From the NCBI RefSeq assembly GCF_014217545.1, contig NZ_CP043178.1, positions 3,534,001 to 3,598,000 on the forward strand: DNA of 64,000 nt. Reading direction: 5' to 3'. Below the pieces are notes generated by a model. That model saw only the letters and a program-made list of their open reading frames with translations, was not told the origin of the DNA and made no database searches. The DNA comes from Pseudarthrobacter sp. NBSH8. GTDB lineage: Bacteria > Actinomycetota > Actinomycetes > Actinomycetales > Micrococcaceae. Below are positions 35,433 through 43,517 of the stretch, in pieces. Each line of letters starts with the position of its first letter. The first letter of the stretch is position 1. Position numbers and translations under genes: made by a program.

Positions 35433-36953
35433 ATGGAGATCGCACTGGGACTTCTGGTACTTGTCGCAGTGGTCTGTGCCGGGAGTGCACTGGGCCGTAA
35501 GCTCAACATTTCCGTTCCGCTGCTGCTGGTCCTGGCCGGCGTCGCCGGTTCCTTCCTCCCCTTCGTTCCGCACATTGAGCTGAATCCGGAACTGGTCCTC
35601 GTGGGCCTGTTACCGCCGCTGCTTTACGCCGCGGCGCTGCGGACTTCCCTCTTCGATTTCGGCTCCAACCGCCGCGCCATCGGGCTGCTCTCGGTGGGCT
35701 ATGTCATCTTCGGCACCATCGCCGTGGGCTTTGTGGTCTGGTGGCTGTTCCCGGAGATCCCGCTGGCCGCCGCGATCGCCCTCGGTGCAGTCCTGGCGCC
35801 GCCGGATGCGGTGGCCGCCACCGCCATCGCGAGGAAGGTGGGGATGCCGCGCAGGATCGTCACCATCCTTGAGGGTGAATCCCTGGTCAACGACGCCACC
35901 GCACTGATCTGCCTCCGTGCCGCAATCGCCGCCATCTCGGGGTCCGTGTCCGCAGCGGGGATCGCCGGGAACTTCCTGCTCGCGGCCGGCGGCGGGCTGG
36001 TGGTGGGCATGGCCGTCGCCTACGTGCTGACCGCGCTTCGCAAACGGATCCGGAACGTCGCGATCAACACCTCGACGTCGTTGATGGCCCCGTTCGTCGC
36101 GTACCTCCCTGCGGAAGCGATTCACGCCTCCGGTGTCCTCGCCGTCGTCGTTACCGGGCTGGTGATGGGCACCAAGGCGCCATCCATGCCCAACGGTGCC
36201 GCCCGGCTGAGCCAGCGCAGCAACTGGAACACGGTGCAGTTCCTTCTGGAAAACGCGGTGTTCCTGCTGATCGGGCTGCAGGTGCGGACCATCATCGAGG
36301 GCGTCCAGGACGACTCCCTTGGCGCTGGCCGGATCTGGGCCGGCTGCGCTCTGATCCTACTGGCGGTGCTGCTGCTCCGGCCGGTGTGGGTATTCCCGGC
36401 GACGTACCTGCCGCGGCTGATTCCGGCCGTGCAGTGGGACGACCCGGCACCGCCATGGCAGTTCGCGGCGATTGTCTCCTGGGCCGGGATGCGCGGGGTG
36501 GTCACCCTGGCCGCGGTCCTGGTGCTGCCTGCGGATCTGGAACACCGTCCGGTGCTGATCCTGGCTGCCCTGGTGGTGGTCGGCGGCACGCTGACGCTGC
36601 AGGGCTTCACTCTTCCGGCGTTGGTCCGGCTCCTGCGGGTCCAGGGCCCGGACCAGCGCGAGGACGCACTGAACCAGGCTTCACTGATGCAGCTGGCCAC
36701 CGCTGCCGGCGTGGCCCGTCTGCAGGAACTGCGTACGGACGACGATCCGCCGGAGGTCGTAGCCATGCTGAAACGGCGCACCCAGGAGCGCGGGTTGGCT
36801 GCCTGGGAACGGCTCCGCCGGCCGTCGGCGGAAACGGCGACCCCCAGCGAGCGCTACGCCCGGCTGCGGCTTGCCATGCTGGAAGCAGAACGGGCCACGG
36901 TGCTGGAGCTGCGGCGCGGCGGCGCGGCGGCGCCTACGCCCGGGAGGTCCTGA
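35433..36953 (+). CDS. CPA1 Na+/H+ antiporter, C-terminus frameshifted
   Basis: The antiporter has about 12 membrane helices. The family motifs APPDAVAATA and GESLVNDATAL are present, with the ND pair typical of electroneutral CPA1 exchangers. Residues from about 410 are cytoplasmic. As read it is 506 aa and ends in an abnormal AAAPTPGRS tail. Removing one 8-bp unit of the repeat at 36912 restores a natural C-terminus (ELRRGGAYAREVLSDVL) and fuses it to a UBP-type zinc finger ending at 37315, about 624 aa in all. Confidence 0.85.
   Translation: MEIALGLLVLVAVVCAGSALGRKLNISVPLLLVLAGVAGSFLPFVPHIELNPELVLVGLLPPLLYAAALRTSLFDFGSNRRAIGLLSVGYVIFGTIAVGFVVWWLFPEIPLAAAIALGAVLAPPDAVAATAIARKVGMPRRIVTILEGESLVNDATALICLRAAIAAISGSVSAAGIAGNFLLAAGGGLVVGMAVAYVLTALRKRIRNVAINTSTSLMAPFVAYLPAEAIHASGVLAVVVTGLVMGTKAPSMPNGAARLSQRSNWNTVQFLLENAVFLLIGLQVRTIIEGVQDDSLGAGRIWAGCALILLAVLLLRPVWVFPATYLPRLIPAVQWDDPAPPWQFAAIVSWAGMRGVVTLAAVLVLPADLEHRPVLILAALVVVGGTLTLQGFTLPALVRLLRVQGPDQREDALNQASLMQLATAAGVARLQELRTDDDPPEVVAMLKRRTQERGLAAWERLRRPSAETATPSERYARLRLAMLEAERATVLELRRGGAAAPTPGRS
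36912..36934 (+). repeat. 8-bp tandem repeat causing a frameshift
   Basis: CGGCGCGG, CGGCGCGG and CGGCGCC follow one another. Two full copies plus 7 bases shift the antiporter frame; one full copy would keep it open into the zinc-finger segment. Confidence 0.85.
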
Positions 36954-37315
36954 GTGACGTCCTCGAGCGGCTGGACGTTGAGGAATCCATGCTGGACGTG
37001 GCGCTGGACGAGGTGGACACCTCCGGCGAGGGCGGCGGCGAAGGGGTCGCGAGGCCGGGCGGGGTGTGCGGCCACCTGGAGTCGGCCCGGTCCCTGGAGG
37101 TGCCCCTCGGCGCCTACTGCGCGGACTGCCTGCGGGAAAGCACGACGACGGTTCATTTGCGGATGTGCCTGGCCTGCGGCAACGTGGGGTGCTGTGATTC
37201 CTCGCCCGGAACCCACGCTTCCAAGCACTTCGACGGGACCCGGCACCCGGTCATGCGGAGCATCGAGCCGGGAGAAGACTGGCGCTGGTGCTACCAGGAC
37301 GACCTGCTGGGGTGA
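36934..37315 (+). pseudogene. UBP-type zinc-finger segment separated from the antiporter
   Basis: This frame carries the antiporter's expected tail (YAREVLSDVLERLDVEESM) and then a ZnF-UBP domain: CGHLE, YCADCLRE, MCLACGNVGCCD and the histidines in THASKHFDGTRHPVM. Alone it could start at ATG 36989, but no ribosome binding site is seen there. More likely it is the detached C-terminal domain of the antiporter, and a functional single protein would result if the 8-bp repeat contracted. Confidence 0.75.
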
Positions 37316-37341
37316 CGGCGGGAGGTCCGTTGCGGGGGGAG

Positions 37342-37767
37342 CTAACCTTCGGGCATCTGGATCACACCGAGCTGCTGCATCAGCCCGAGGTCGTCGCGGT
37401 CCGACCAGTGCTCGACGATCTTTCCGTTGTGGACCCGATGGATCGCCACCGCGGTCTCTCGTAGTTCGGCGCCTGTGGGAGGCAGCGGTCCGGGGAGGTC
37501 GCCCTCATGTCGACCGGTCGCCGTCAGCCTGGTGACCACTTTGTCCCCTTCGGCGACCTGGTCGTGAATCTCGTGTGTGCCCGGCGTCGCCGTCCAGAAT
37601 ATGCGGAAGGCCTGTTTCAGGCCTTCGCGTCCTGCCGGCAGCCCGGGGAAGGGCGGATTATGGTCAAGGTAGTCTTCAGCGACCAAATCATCCATCGCAT
37701 CGATATTCCCGGCGTCGATCTCGGCGTAGAAGCGCCGCACGAGCGTTTTGTTGTCCTCAGATTCCAC
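37342..37767 (-). CDS. SnoaL-like ester cyclase family protein
   Basis: The start is GTG 37767, 5 bases after GGAAGGA; the long open frame upstream is ignored. The 141-aa product has the cone-shaped SnoaL/NTF2 fold signature (RRFYAEIDAGNIDAMDDLVA, EDYLDHNPPFPG, VVTRLTATGRHEGD, IHRVHNGKIVEHWSDRDD). Family members are often annotated as ester cyclases without a proven reaction. It sits alone, convergent with the zinc-finger segment. Confidence 0.82.
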   Translation of the reverse strand: MESEDNKTLVRRFYAEIDAGNIDAMDDLVAEDYLDHNPPFPGLPAGREGLKQAFRIFWTATPGTHEIHDQVAEGDKVVTRLTATGRHEGDLPGPLPPTGAELRETAVAIHRVHNGKIVEHWSDRDDLGLMQQLGVIQMPEG

Positions 37768-37962
37768 GGCCGTCCTTCCGTTTGTACACGGGGTTCGTAC
37801 TCGGACCGGCTCATCTGTGCAGGCAGTCAAGTGTCCCGTGGCAGGCCAGTCTAAACCCGCGGGGCTGGCCATGGTAGGTGAAGCCGGCCGAGCTTCAACA
37901 GAGATCTCCCTGCAGCCGGGAAGCAGCCGAGCTGAAGCCCAAAGCGGTCGAGCTCTGGACAG

Positions 37963-37995
37963 GCGGACGACGGCGGGACCTCCCGCCGTCGTTCG
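37963..37995. repeat. REP-like palindrome, copy 7
   Basis: GCGGACGACGGCGGGA pairs with TCCCGCCGTCGTTCG around CC, with a single terminal mismatch. It ends 6 bp before the GPP34 stop codon. A half copy (GACGGCGGGAGGTCC) lies at 37314-37328. Confidence 0.85.
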
Positions 37996-38000
37996 TTTGC

Positions 38001-38639
38001 CTACGTGGCGGCTTCCGCGTCCGCCAGCCTGATCATGCGGAGCTCGCCAGCCACCCCGCGTGACGGCCAATAGTCATTTGCCATTTCCCTCACATGGCTT
38101 TGATCCGCCGCCGGGAAGATCTTCCCGAGCATCTCCGCCGAGTGGAGCAGCGCGATCAGTGCGGCGGTACGCGGATCGGAGGATCCGCCGCCGAGTGCGG
38201 CTTCGATCCTTTTCAGCAGCGCCGCCTCCGGAGCGTGGTCCTTCTCCGGGTAGCGTGTGGTCCTGAACAGGCCAAGGTGCCGTTCGCCCACACGTTCCAC
38301 GATGCCCAGCGACGCCATGCCCTCATAGATGCGGTGCAGCTCAGCGCGGCTCTCCAGCATCGAGACCCACCGCTTGGGAGTGTGCGGGCGCGACTTGTCC
38401 CGGATGAGCTCCAGCTGGTGCTGGAAGTCCGTGTGCGGGGTGGCGCCGGTAGCCCTGACATGCTTCCCCTGTAGCTCGATTGCACCGAGCAGGTCCAGCT
38501 CGGCCAGGACCGCACCGGCCAATGCGGCCCTCAGGACGACCGCCGGCACGTCGGTCTGGCCGTCCTTGTCATTGGTGGCCAGGAGGAGCAGGGCCTGGGG
38601 AAGGCTTAGCTCCCCGCCGTTCTGAATGTTGGCATCCAT
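38001..38639 (-). CDS. GPP34 (GOLPH3-like) family protein, copy A
   Basis: The 212-aa protein matches the GPP34/GOLPH3 fold: LSLPQALLLLATND at the start, AGAVLAELDLLGAIELQGKHV, then YPEKDHAPEAALLKRI. In eukaryotes the family binds phosphoinositides; the bacterial role is unknown. The C-terminus (DYWPSRGVAGELRMIRLA) is nearly the same as in the paralog at 52823-53581. ATG 38639 is chosen; a GTG 11 codons upstream begins a conserved nucleotide block shared by both paralogs. Confidence 0.85.
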   Translation of the reverse strand: MDANIQNGGELSLPQALLLLATNDKDGQTDVPAVVLRAALAGAVLAELDLLGAIELQGKHVRATGATPHTDFQHQLELIRDKSRPHTPKRWVSMLESRAELHRIYEGMASLGIVERVGERHLGLFRTTRYPEKDHAPEAALLKRIEAALGGGSSDPRTAALIALLHSAEMLGKIFPAADQSHVREMANDYWPSRGVAGELRMIRLADAEAAT

Positions 38640-38710
38640 ATGATCATGGTCGCGCAGCGGGGCGCCCACCACAACGATGATTTACAAGCCGGAAACCAAA
38701 AACCCTATCC

Positions 38711-38757
38711 GCAATCGAAATTGCAGAGTACATTTAATGCAATCAGCCTTGCAGAGT
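38711..38757 (+). promoter_or_regulatory. Candidate RpiR operator region
   Basis: GCAAT-CGAA-ATTGC is a perfect palindrome at 38711-38724. TTGCAGAGT occurs at 38721 and again at 38749, and TGCAA lies between them. The cluster is 27-70 bp before the RpiR start codon and suggests autoregulation. Confidence 0.4.
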
Positions 38758-38783
38758 GATGCACGTTACAGAGGAGGTCCGGT

Positions 38784-39683
38784 TTGGACACCAATGCGGT
38801 CGGTCTTGAAGACGGTACGGCAGGCGACAGCACGCCCGGAAACCTTACACATGCCTGGCTCGGCGACGTATTCCCCGACGTTCCGCTGTCCAAGGCCCAG
38901 AGCCGGGTGGTGGATGTCATCGGCCGCAATCCGCAGCTTTCCTCCTACGCCGACATCGCCGAAATTGCCCAGCGCGCCGATGTCAACAATTCCACGGTGG
39001 TCCGCGCCGCCCAGCATCTGGGCTACCGCGGCTGGCCCGACCTCCAGCGGGAACTGCGCTCCCGGTACCTCGTGATGATCTCCACCGAGGACACCCTGAC
39101 CGAGCACGGCGAACACCGCAGCCCCCTGCACGACGCGATCAACCACGACATCGAGAACCTGCGCCTGACGCTGGACTCCAACACGGCCGACGACGCCGAG
39201 GCCGCCATTGCTGCCATGGCAGCCGCGAAGTCCATCACCGTCGTCGGGCTTGGCTCGTTTGCTGGGCCCGCCAGCGTCATGGCACACCTGGGTTCCACTA
39301 TGGGCTACCCCATCACCTTGGAGAACCGCGGCGGCGTCCACCTCGCCTCCAGCACCAACACCCTTGGCCCCGGGGATGTACTGGTGGTCATCAACATGTG
39401 GCGCTCCATCCGGCAGATCATTGTCACCGCCGAGGCCGCGAAGCAGGCGGGCGCCACGGTCATTGCCATCAGCGACATGCGCCGCGGCCGCCTCGCAGCA
39501 GCGGCCGACCACCTCCTGGTGGTGGCCTCGGAAGGGATCTCCTTCTTCCAGTCCGTCACCGGCGCAAACTCCCTGGTCTATGGCCTGCTCGCGGGCATGG
39601 AGGCGGCGCACCCCGAACGCAGCCGCACCGCCATCCGCCGCACCCAGCAGCTCTGGAAAGACCTGGACATCTATCTCGACTGA
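38784..39683 (+). CDS. MurR/RpiR family transcriptional regulator
   Basis: The 299-aa protein has an N-terminal HTH_6 domain (about residues 30-105, IAEIAQRADVNNSTVVRAAQHLGYRG) and a C-terminal SIS sugar-phosphate-binding domain (ITVVGLGSFAGPASVMAHL, GATVIAISD). It starts at TTG 38784, supported by GAGGAGG 6 bases upstream. It leads an operon with a hydroxyacid dehydrogenase, an aldehyde dehydrogenase, an M20 hydrolase and a DUF3100 membrane protein and probably controls it. Confidence 0.88.
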   Translation: MDTNAVGLEDGTAGDSTPGNLTHAWLGDVFPDVPLSKAQSRVVDVIGRNPQLSSYADIAEIAQRADVNNSTVVRAAQHLGYRGWPDLQRELRSRYLVMISTEDTLTEHGEHRSPLHDAINHDIENLRLTLDSNTADDAEAAIAAMAAAKSITVVGLGSFAGPASVMAHLGSTMGYPITLENRGGVHLASSTNTLGPGDVLVVINMWRSIRQIIVTAEAAKQAGATVIAISDMRRGRLAAAADHLLVVASEGISFFQSVTGANSLVYGLLAGMEAAHPERSRTAIRRTQQLWKDLDIYLD

Positions 39684-39734
39684 CCCCGGCACCACTGACA
39701 GGCCCCACACCGCATACCTTTCCCAGGAGTTTTT

Positions 39735-40646
39735 ATGAACACCAGCACCCACCGCCGCGTCGCCGTCATAGGCCTCGGCGCCATGGGCGGAGCGATGGCC
39801 GCCACCCTCCACCGCGCCGGGTGGGACGTCACCGGTTTCGACCCGTCAGACTCCGCCCGGGCTGCCGCTTCCGAAGCAGGAATCGCCACCACCGCCGACC
39901 TCGCGGACGTCGCCGGAACCGCCTACGCGGTCCTCTCCCTCCCCGCGGCCAGCATGGTGGAAACCACTGTGCCCCAACTCCTGGCAGCACCCGGAACCGT
40001 CGCAATCATCGACACCACCACCTCCGAACCGGGCACCAGCAAGCACATGGCAGAGCTGGCGGAAGCACAGGGGGCAGCCTTCGTGGACGCGCCGGTGTCC
40101 GGCGGCCGCGACGGCGCCGCAACCGGATCCCTGAGCGCCTTCGTCGGCGCAACCGACGGCGCCCTCAAAGCGGCCGAACCTGTCCTGCTCGCCCTCACCG
40201 GCGGCAAGTACAGCCACATCGGCGGCCCCGGCAGCGGCAACGTGGTCAAACTCCTCAACAACGTCCTGGCCGCGGCCAACCTGGTCTCCGTGGGCGAGGC
40301 CCTCGGCGTCGCCAAGGCCTACGGCATCGATCCCGCCACGGCCGCCGCCAGCATCAGCGAAGCCTCCGGCGGCAGCAAAGTCTCCGCGAACATGTATCCG
40401 AACTGGGTCCTCAGCGGCACCCACAATTCGGGCTTCTCGCTGGGCCTGATGGCACGCGATGCCGCCCTCGCCGTGGAGGTCGCCGCGCAGATCGGCGAAA
40501 AGCCGGCACTGCTCGCCGCCGTCGCAGGCCAGTGGCAGGAGGCCTTGGCCGCCCTCGGGCCGCGGGCCGACTTCACCGAAATCGCCAGGACCGTCGCCCC
40601 GGCCATCACGCCCGCCGGCGCCCCCAGCACCAGCCCGGACAACTAA
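39735..40646 (+). CDS. 3-hydroxyisobutyrate dehydrogenase-family oxidoreductase
   Basis: This 303-aa beta-hydroxyacid dehydrogenase has the Rossmann motif VIGLGAMGGAMAATLHRAG, the substrate loop DAPVSGGRDGA and the catalytic lysine in GSGNVVKLLNNVL. AGGAG precedes the ATG. The family includes 2-hydroxy-3-oxopropionate reductase and L-threonate dehydrogenase. Co-occurrence with an aldehyde dehydrogenase suggests stepwise oxidation of an alcohol or hydroxyacid. The specific substrate is unknown. Confidence 0.85.
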   Translation: MNTSTHRRVAVIGLGAMGGAMAATLHRAGWDVTGFDPSDSARAAASEAGIATTADLADVAGTAYAVLSLPAASMVETTVPQLLAAPGTVAIIDTTTSEPGTSKHMAELAEAQGAAFVDAPVSGGRDGAATGSLSAFVGATDGALKAAEPVLLALTGGKYSHIGGPGSGNVVKLLNNVLAAANLVSVGEALGVAKAYGIDPATAAASISEASGGSKVSANMYPNWVLSGTHNSGFSLGLMARDAALAVEVAAQIGEKPALLAAVAGQWQEALAALGPRADFTEIARTVAPAITPAGAPSTSPDN

Positions 40647-40701
40647 GCACCGCTCCCGTCGCTTAAGCAGCCACTCCCCCCAGCCCCGAAGGACCACCAC
40701 C

Positions 40702-42249
40702 TTGAGCATCACCACAGCACCCGCCTCCTCCTCGGCAGCCACCGCCCGGGCCGTCCTGGACGCAGCCTTCCCAACCGGCCTCGGCTCCTTCGTTGACGGC
40801 AAAGTAGTCTCGGGCAGCGGCGAAAGCATCACGCTCACCGCGGCCGCCACCGGCGAACCCTTCGCCACCTACTCGGACCCCGGCGCCGAGGGTGCCAACG
40901 CCATCCTGGAAAGCTCGACGGCGGGCGCGGCGGCCTGGGCCGCGCTGAACGGCTTCGAACGGGCAGCCATCCTCCGCAACGTCAGCCGCGTCGTCGAGGC
41001 GCACGGCGAGGAACTCGCCATCCTCGAGTCGGCCACCACCGGAAAGCCCATCCGTGACGCCCGCGTCGAAGCCGCCAAGGTGGCCGAAATGTTCGGCTAC
41101 TACGCCGGCTGGGCAGACAAGCTGACCGGCCAGACCATCCCCGTCCCCGGCAACTGGCACACCTACACCGAGCGTGTGCCGTGGGGCGTCGTCGTCGCCA
41201 TCACCCCGTGGAACGCCCCCCTGTTCACCGCCGGCTGGAATTCCGCCGCCCCGCTGGCGGCCGGCAACGCCGTGATCGTCAAGCCCAGCGAATTCACCCC
41301 GGCCTCCTCGGTCCGTCTCGCCCAGCTGGCCCACGAAGCAGGGCTCCCCGCCGGCGTCTTCAACGTCGCCGCAGGGCTGGGCCAGACCGTGGGCGCCACC
41401 CTCACCACTGACCGCCGCGTCGGCAAGATCAGCTTCATCGGCTCCGTCCCCACCGGCCGCAGGGTGGCCGTCGCGGCAGCGCAGGCCGGCATCCCCGCCT
41501 TGTTGGAACTCGGCGGCAAGAGCGCCAACATCGTGTTTGCCGACGCCGACCTGGACCGGGCCGCGGACGGCGCCGTCTCGGCGATCTTCTCCGGTGCCGG
41601 TCAGTCCTGCGTCGCCGGATCACGGCTCCTCGTGGAGCGCAGCGTCCACGCCCAGTTCGTTGAAATGGTCGCCGAGAAGGCTGCCCGGCTGCGGCTCGGC
41701 GACCCGCTGAGCGCGGACACCGAGGTGGGCCCCATCATCACGGCCCAGCAGTTCGCCACCGTCAACTCCCTCATCGCGGCAGGAATCAACGACGGCGGCC
41801 GCCGGGTCACGGGGGCCGCGCTTCCGGACGCGCTGGCCGGGTCAGCGCTGGCCGGCGGGCACTGGGTCATGCCGACGCTGCTGGACGGCGTCACGCCGTC
41901 GAACCGGCTCGAAACCACAGAGGTCTTCGGCCCCGTGGTGGGTGCGGATGCGTTCGACACCGAGGCTGAGGCCATCGCGCGCGCTAACAACACCAATTTC
42001 GGCCTGGCCGGTGCGGTGTGGACCTCCGACGTTTCCCGGGCGCACCACGTTGCCCGCGCGGTGAAGGCCGGTACGTTCTGGATCAACTCCTACAAAACCA
42101 TCCACGTGGCGGTCCCGTTCGGCGGCTTCGGCGATTCCGGCCACGGCCGTTCCTCCGGCCCCGGGGTCCTGGACGAGTACACCCAGACGAAGGCCATCTG
42201 GGTTCCCACGTGCGCGGCAGGTTCCCCCTTCCCCTCGCTGTCCTACTAA
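40702..42249 (+). CDS. NAD(P)-dependent aldehyde dehydrogenase
   Basis: The start is TTG 40702, 8 bases after GAAGGA; the longer frame upstream overlaps the previous gene and is rejected. The 515-aa enzyme shows ITPWNAPLFTAGWNSA, the general-base glutamate in LELGGKSANIVF, the catalytic cysteine in GAGQSCVAGSRL and the cofactor element ETTEVFGPVV. It oxidises an aldehyde to an acid. It is in the RpiR operon between the hydroxyacid dehydrogenase and the M20 hydrolase. Confidence 0.9.
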   Translation: MSITTAPASSSAATARAVLDAAFPTGLGSFVDGKVVSGSGESITLTAAATGEPFATYSDPGAEGANAILESSTAGAAAWAALNGFERAAILRNVSRVVEAHGEELAILESATTGKPIRDARVEAAKVAEMFGYYAGWADKLTGQTIPVPGNWHTYTERVPWGVVVAITPWNAPLFTAGWNSAAPLAAGNAVIVKPSEFTPASSVRLAQLAHEAGLPAGVFNVAAGLGQTVGATLTTDRRVGKISFIGSVPTGRRVAVAAAQAGIPALLELGGKSANIVFADADLDRAADGAVSAIFSGAGQSCVAGSRLLVERSVHAQFVEMVAEKAARLRLGDPLSADTEVGPIITAQQFATVNSLIAAGINDGGRRVTGAALPDALAGSALAGGHWVMPTLLDGVTPSNRLETTEVFGPVVGADAFDTEAEAIARANNTNFGLAGAVWTSDVSRAHHVARAVKAGTFWINSYKTIHVAVPFGGFGDSGHGRSSGPGVLDEYTQTKAIWVPTCAAGSPFPSLSY

Positions 42250-42290
42250 AGCGTCCTCCTCATGCGTCCAACTGAAGCAGGCAGGTACTT

Positions 42291-43517
42291 ATGGAACTGA
42301 CAGACACCACCCCCGCGATGGCTACTCTCCGCGGGGCCCTCGCGGACGGCGTCGAACGCTGGAAGCCCCGGGTCCAGGCCCTGGCGCGGGAAATCCACGC
42401 CCACAAGGAGATCTCGTTCGAGGAGGTCCGCTCGGCCGAGGCCATTGCGGCCCTGCTGGCAGAGGGCGGTTTCGCGGTGGAGCGCGGCACAGGGGGCCTG
42501 CCCACCGCGTTCACGGCGAGCGCCGGCAGCGGTGAACTGACCGTCGCGCTGTGCGTGGAATACGACGCACTCCCGGACATCGGCCACGCCTGCGGGCACA
42601 ACCTGATCGCGGGCGCCTCCGTCGCAGCGGCCCTTGCGCTGCAACCCTACGTCGACGTACTGGGCATCACACTGAAGGCCATCGGAACGCCCGCCGAGGA
42701 ACACGGCGGCGGCAAGGTGCTCATGCTGGAACAGGGGGGGTTCGACGGCGTCGGGCTGGCTTTGATGGTCCACCCCGTTCAGGACGGCCTGACGTACAAC
42801 CCGGCCGGTACCAGCGCCCAGGCCGTGGGCCGGTACAAGGCGACGTTCACCGGGAAGGCCGCGCACGCTGCGGCAGCGCCGCACCAGGCCGTCAACGCCG
42901 CCGATGCAACCGTCCTGAGCCAGGTGGCCATTGGTCTGCTCCGCCAGCAGATCCCCGGCGACCACCGCATCGCGCTGTACGTTGCCGAGGCCGGCCACGT
43001 CACCAACATCATTCCGGACCGGGCGGTGATCCAGTTTGAGTGCCGCGCCTTCACCCTGCCGGAATACGAGGCGCTGCTTGAGCGGGTCCGCCGCTGCTTC
43101 GAAGGGGCCGCGCTGGCCACCGGAACCACACTGGACATCGAGGCAACGGAGCCCCTCTACGAACCGCTGCTCCAGGACAACGCCCTGGCTGCGCACTGGA
43201 CGGCGGCGATGGACGCGTTCGGCAAGGACACCTCGCCCTCGGCCGGCCTCAGCGGCGGGTCAACCGACATGGGCAACATCTCCCAGGTCATCCCGTCCCT
43301 GCATCCCTGGCTCAGCATTCCCGGGGCCAACGTACCCATTCACTCGCACGCGTTCGCCGCGCTGGCCGACACCGCCGGGGCGTACGGCGTGATGTTCGAG
43401 GCAGCCACCGCGCTGGCCTGGACCGTCGCCGCCGCGGCCTCAACCCCCACCGAACGGGAACGCTTCACCAAAGCGGCATACCGCCGTCGTACTCTCACTC
43501 AGGAAGGCACATCATGA
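42291..43517 (+). CDS. M20 family amidohydrolase (aminoacylase/AbgA-like)
   Basis: The 408-aa metallohydrolase belongs to peptidase M20D. It has the metal-site elements CVEYDALPDIGHACGHN and GTPAEEHGGGK, a dimerisation lid (TFTGKAAHAAAAPHQAVNA) and the C-terminal SHAFAALA. Enzymes of this type release amino acids from N-acyl or aminobenzoyl conjugates. Its stop overlaps the DUF3100 start by 4 bp, implying that hydrolase and membrane protein work together. Confidence 0.88.
   Translation: MELTDTTPAMATLRGALADGVERWKPRVQALAREIHAHKEISFEEVRSAEAIAALLAEGGFAVERGTGGLPTAFTASAGSGELTVALCVEYDALPDIGHACGHNLIAGASVAAALALQPYVDVLGITLKAIGTPAEEHGGGKVLMLEQGGFDGVGLALMVHPVQDGLTYNPAGTSAQAVGRYKATFTGKAAHAAAAPHQAVNAADATVLSQVAIGLLRQQIPGDHRIALYVAEAGHVTNIIPDRAVIQFECRAFTLPEYEALLERVRRCFEGAALATGTTLDIEATEPLYEPLLQDNALAAHWTAAMDAFGKDTSPSAGLSGGSTDMGNISQVIPSLHPWLSIPGANVPIHSHAFAALADTAGAYGVMFEAATALAWTVAAAASTPTERERFTKAAYRRRTLTQEGTS

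Noticed and set aside
37768..38070. Long N-terminal extension of the ester cyclase frame
   Set aside because: It runs through a REP-like palindrome and low-quality coding sequence; GTG 37767 has a GGAAGGA site.
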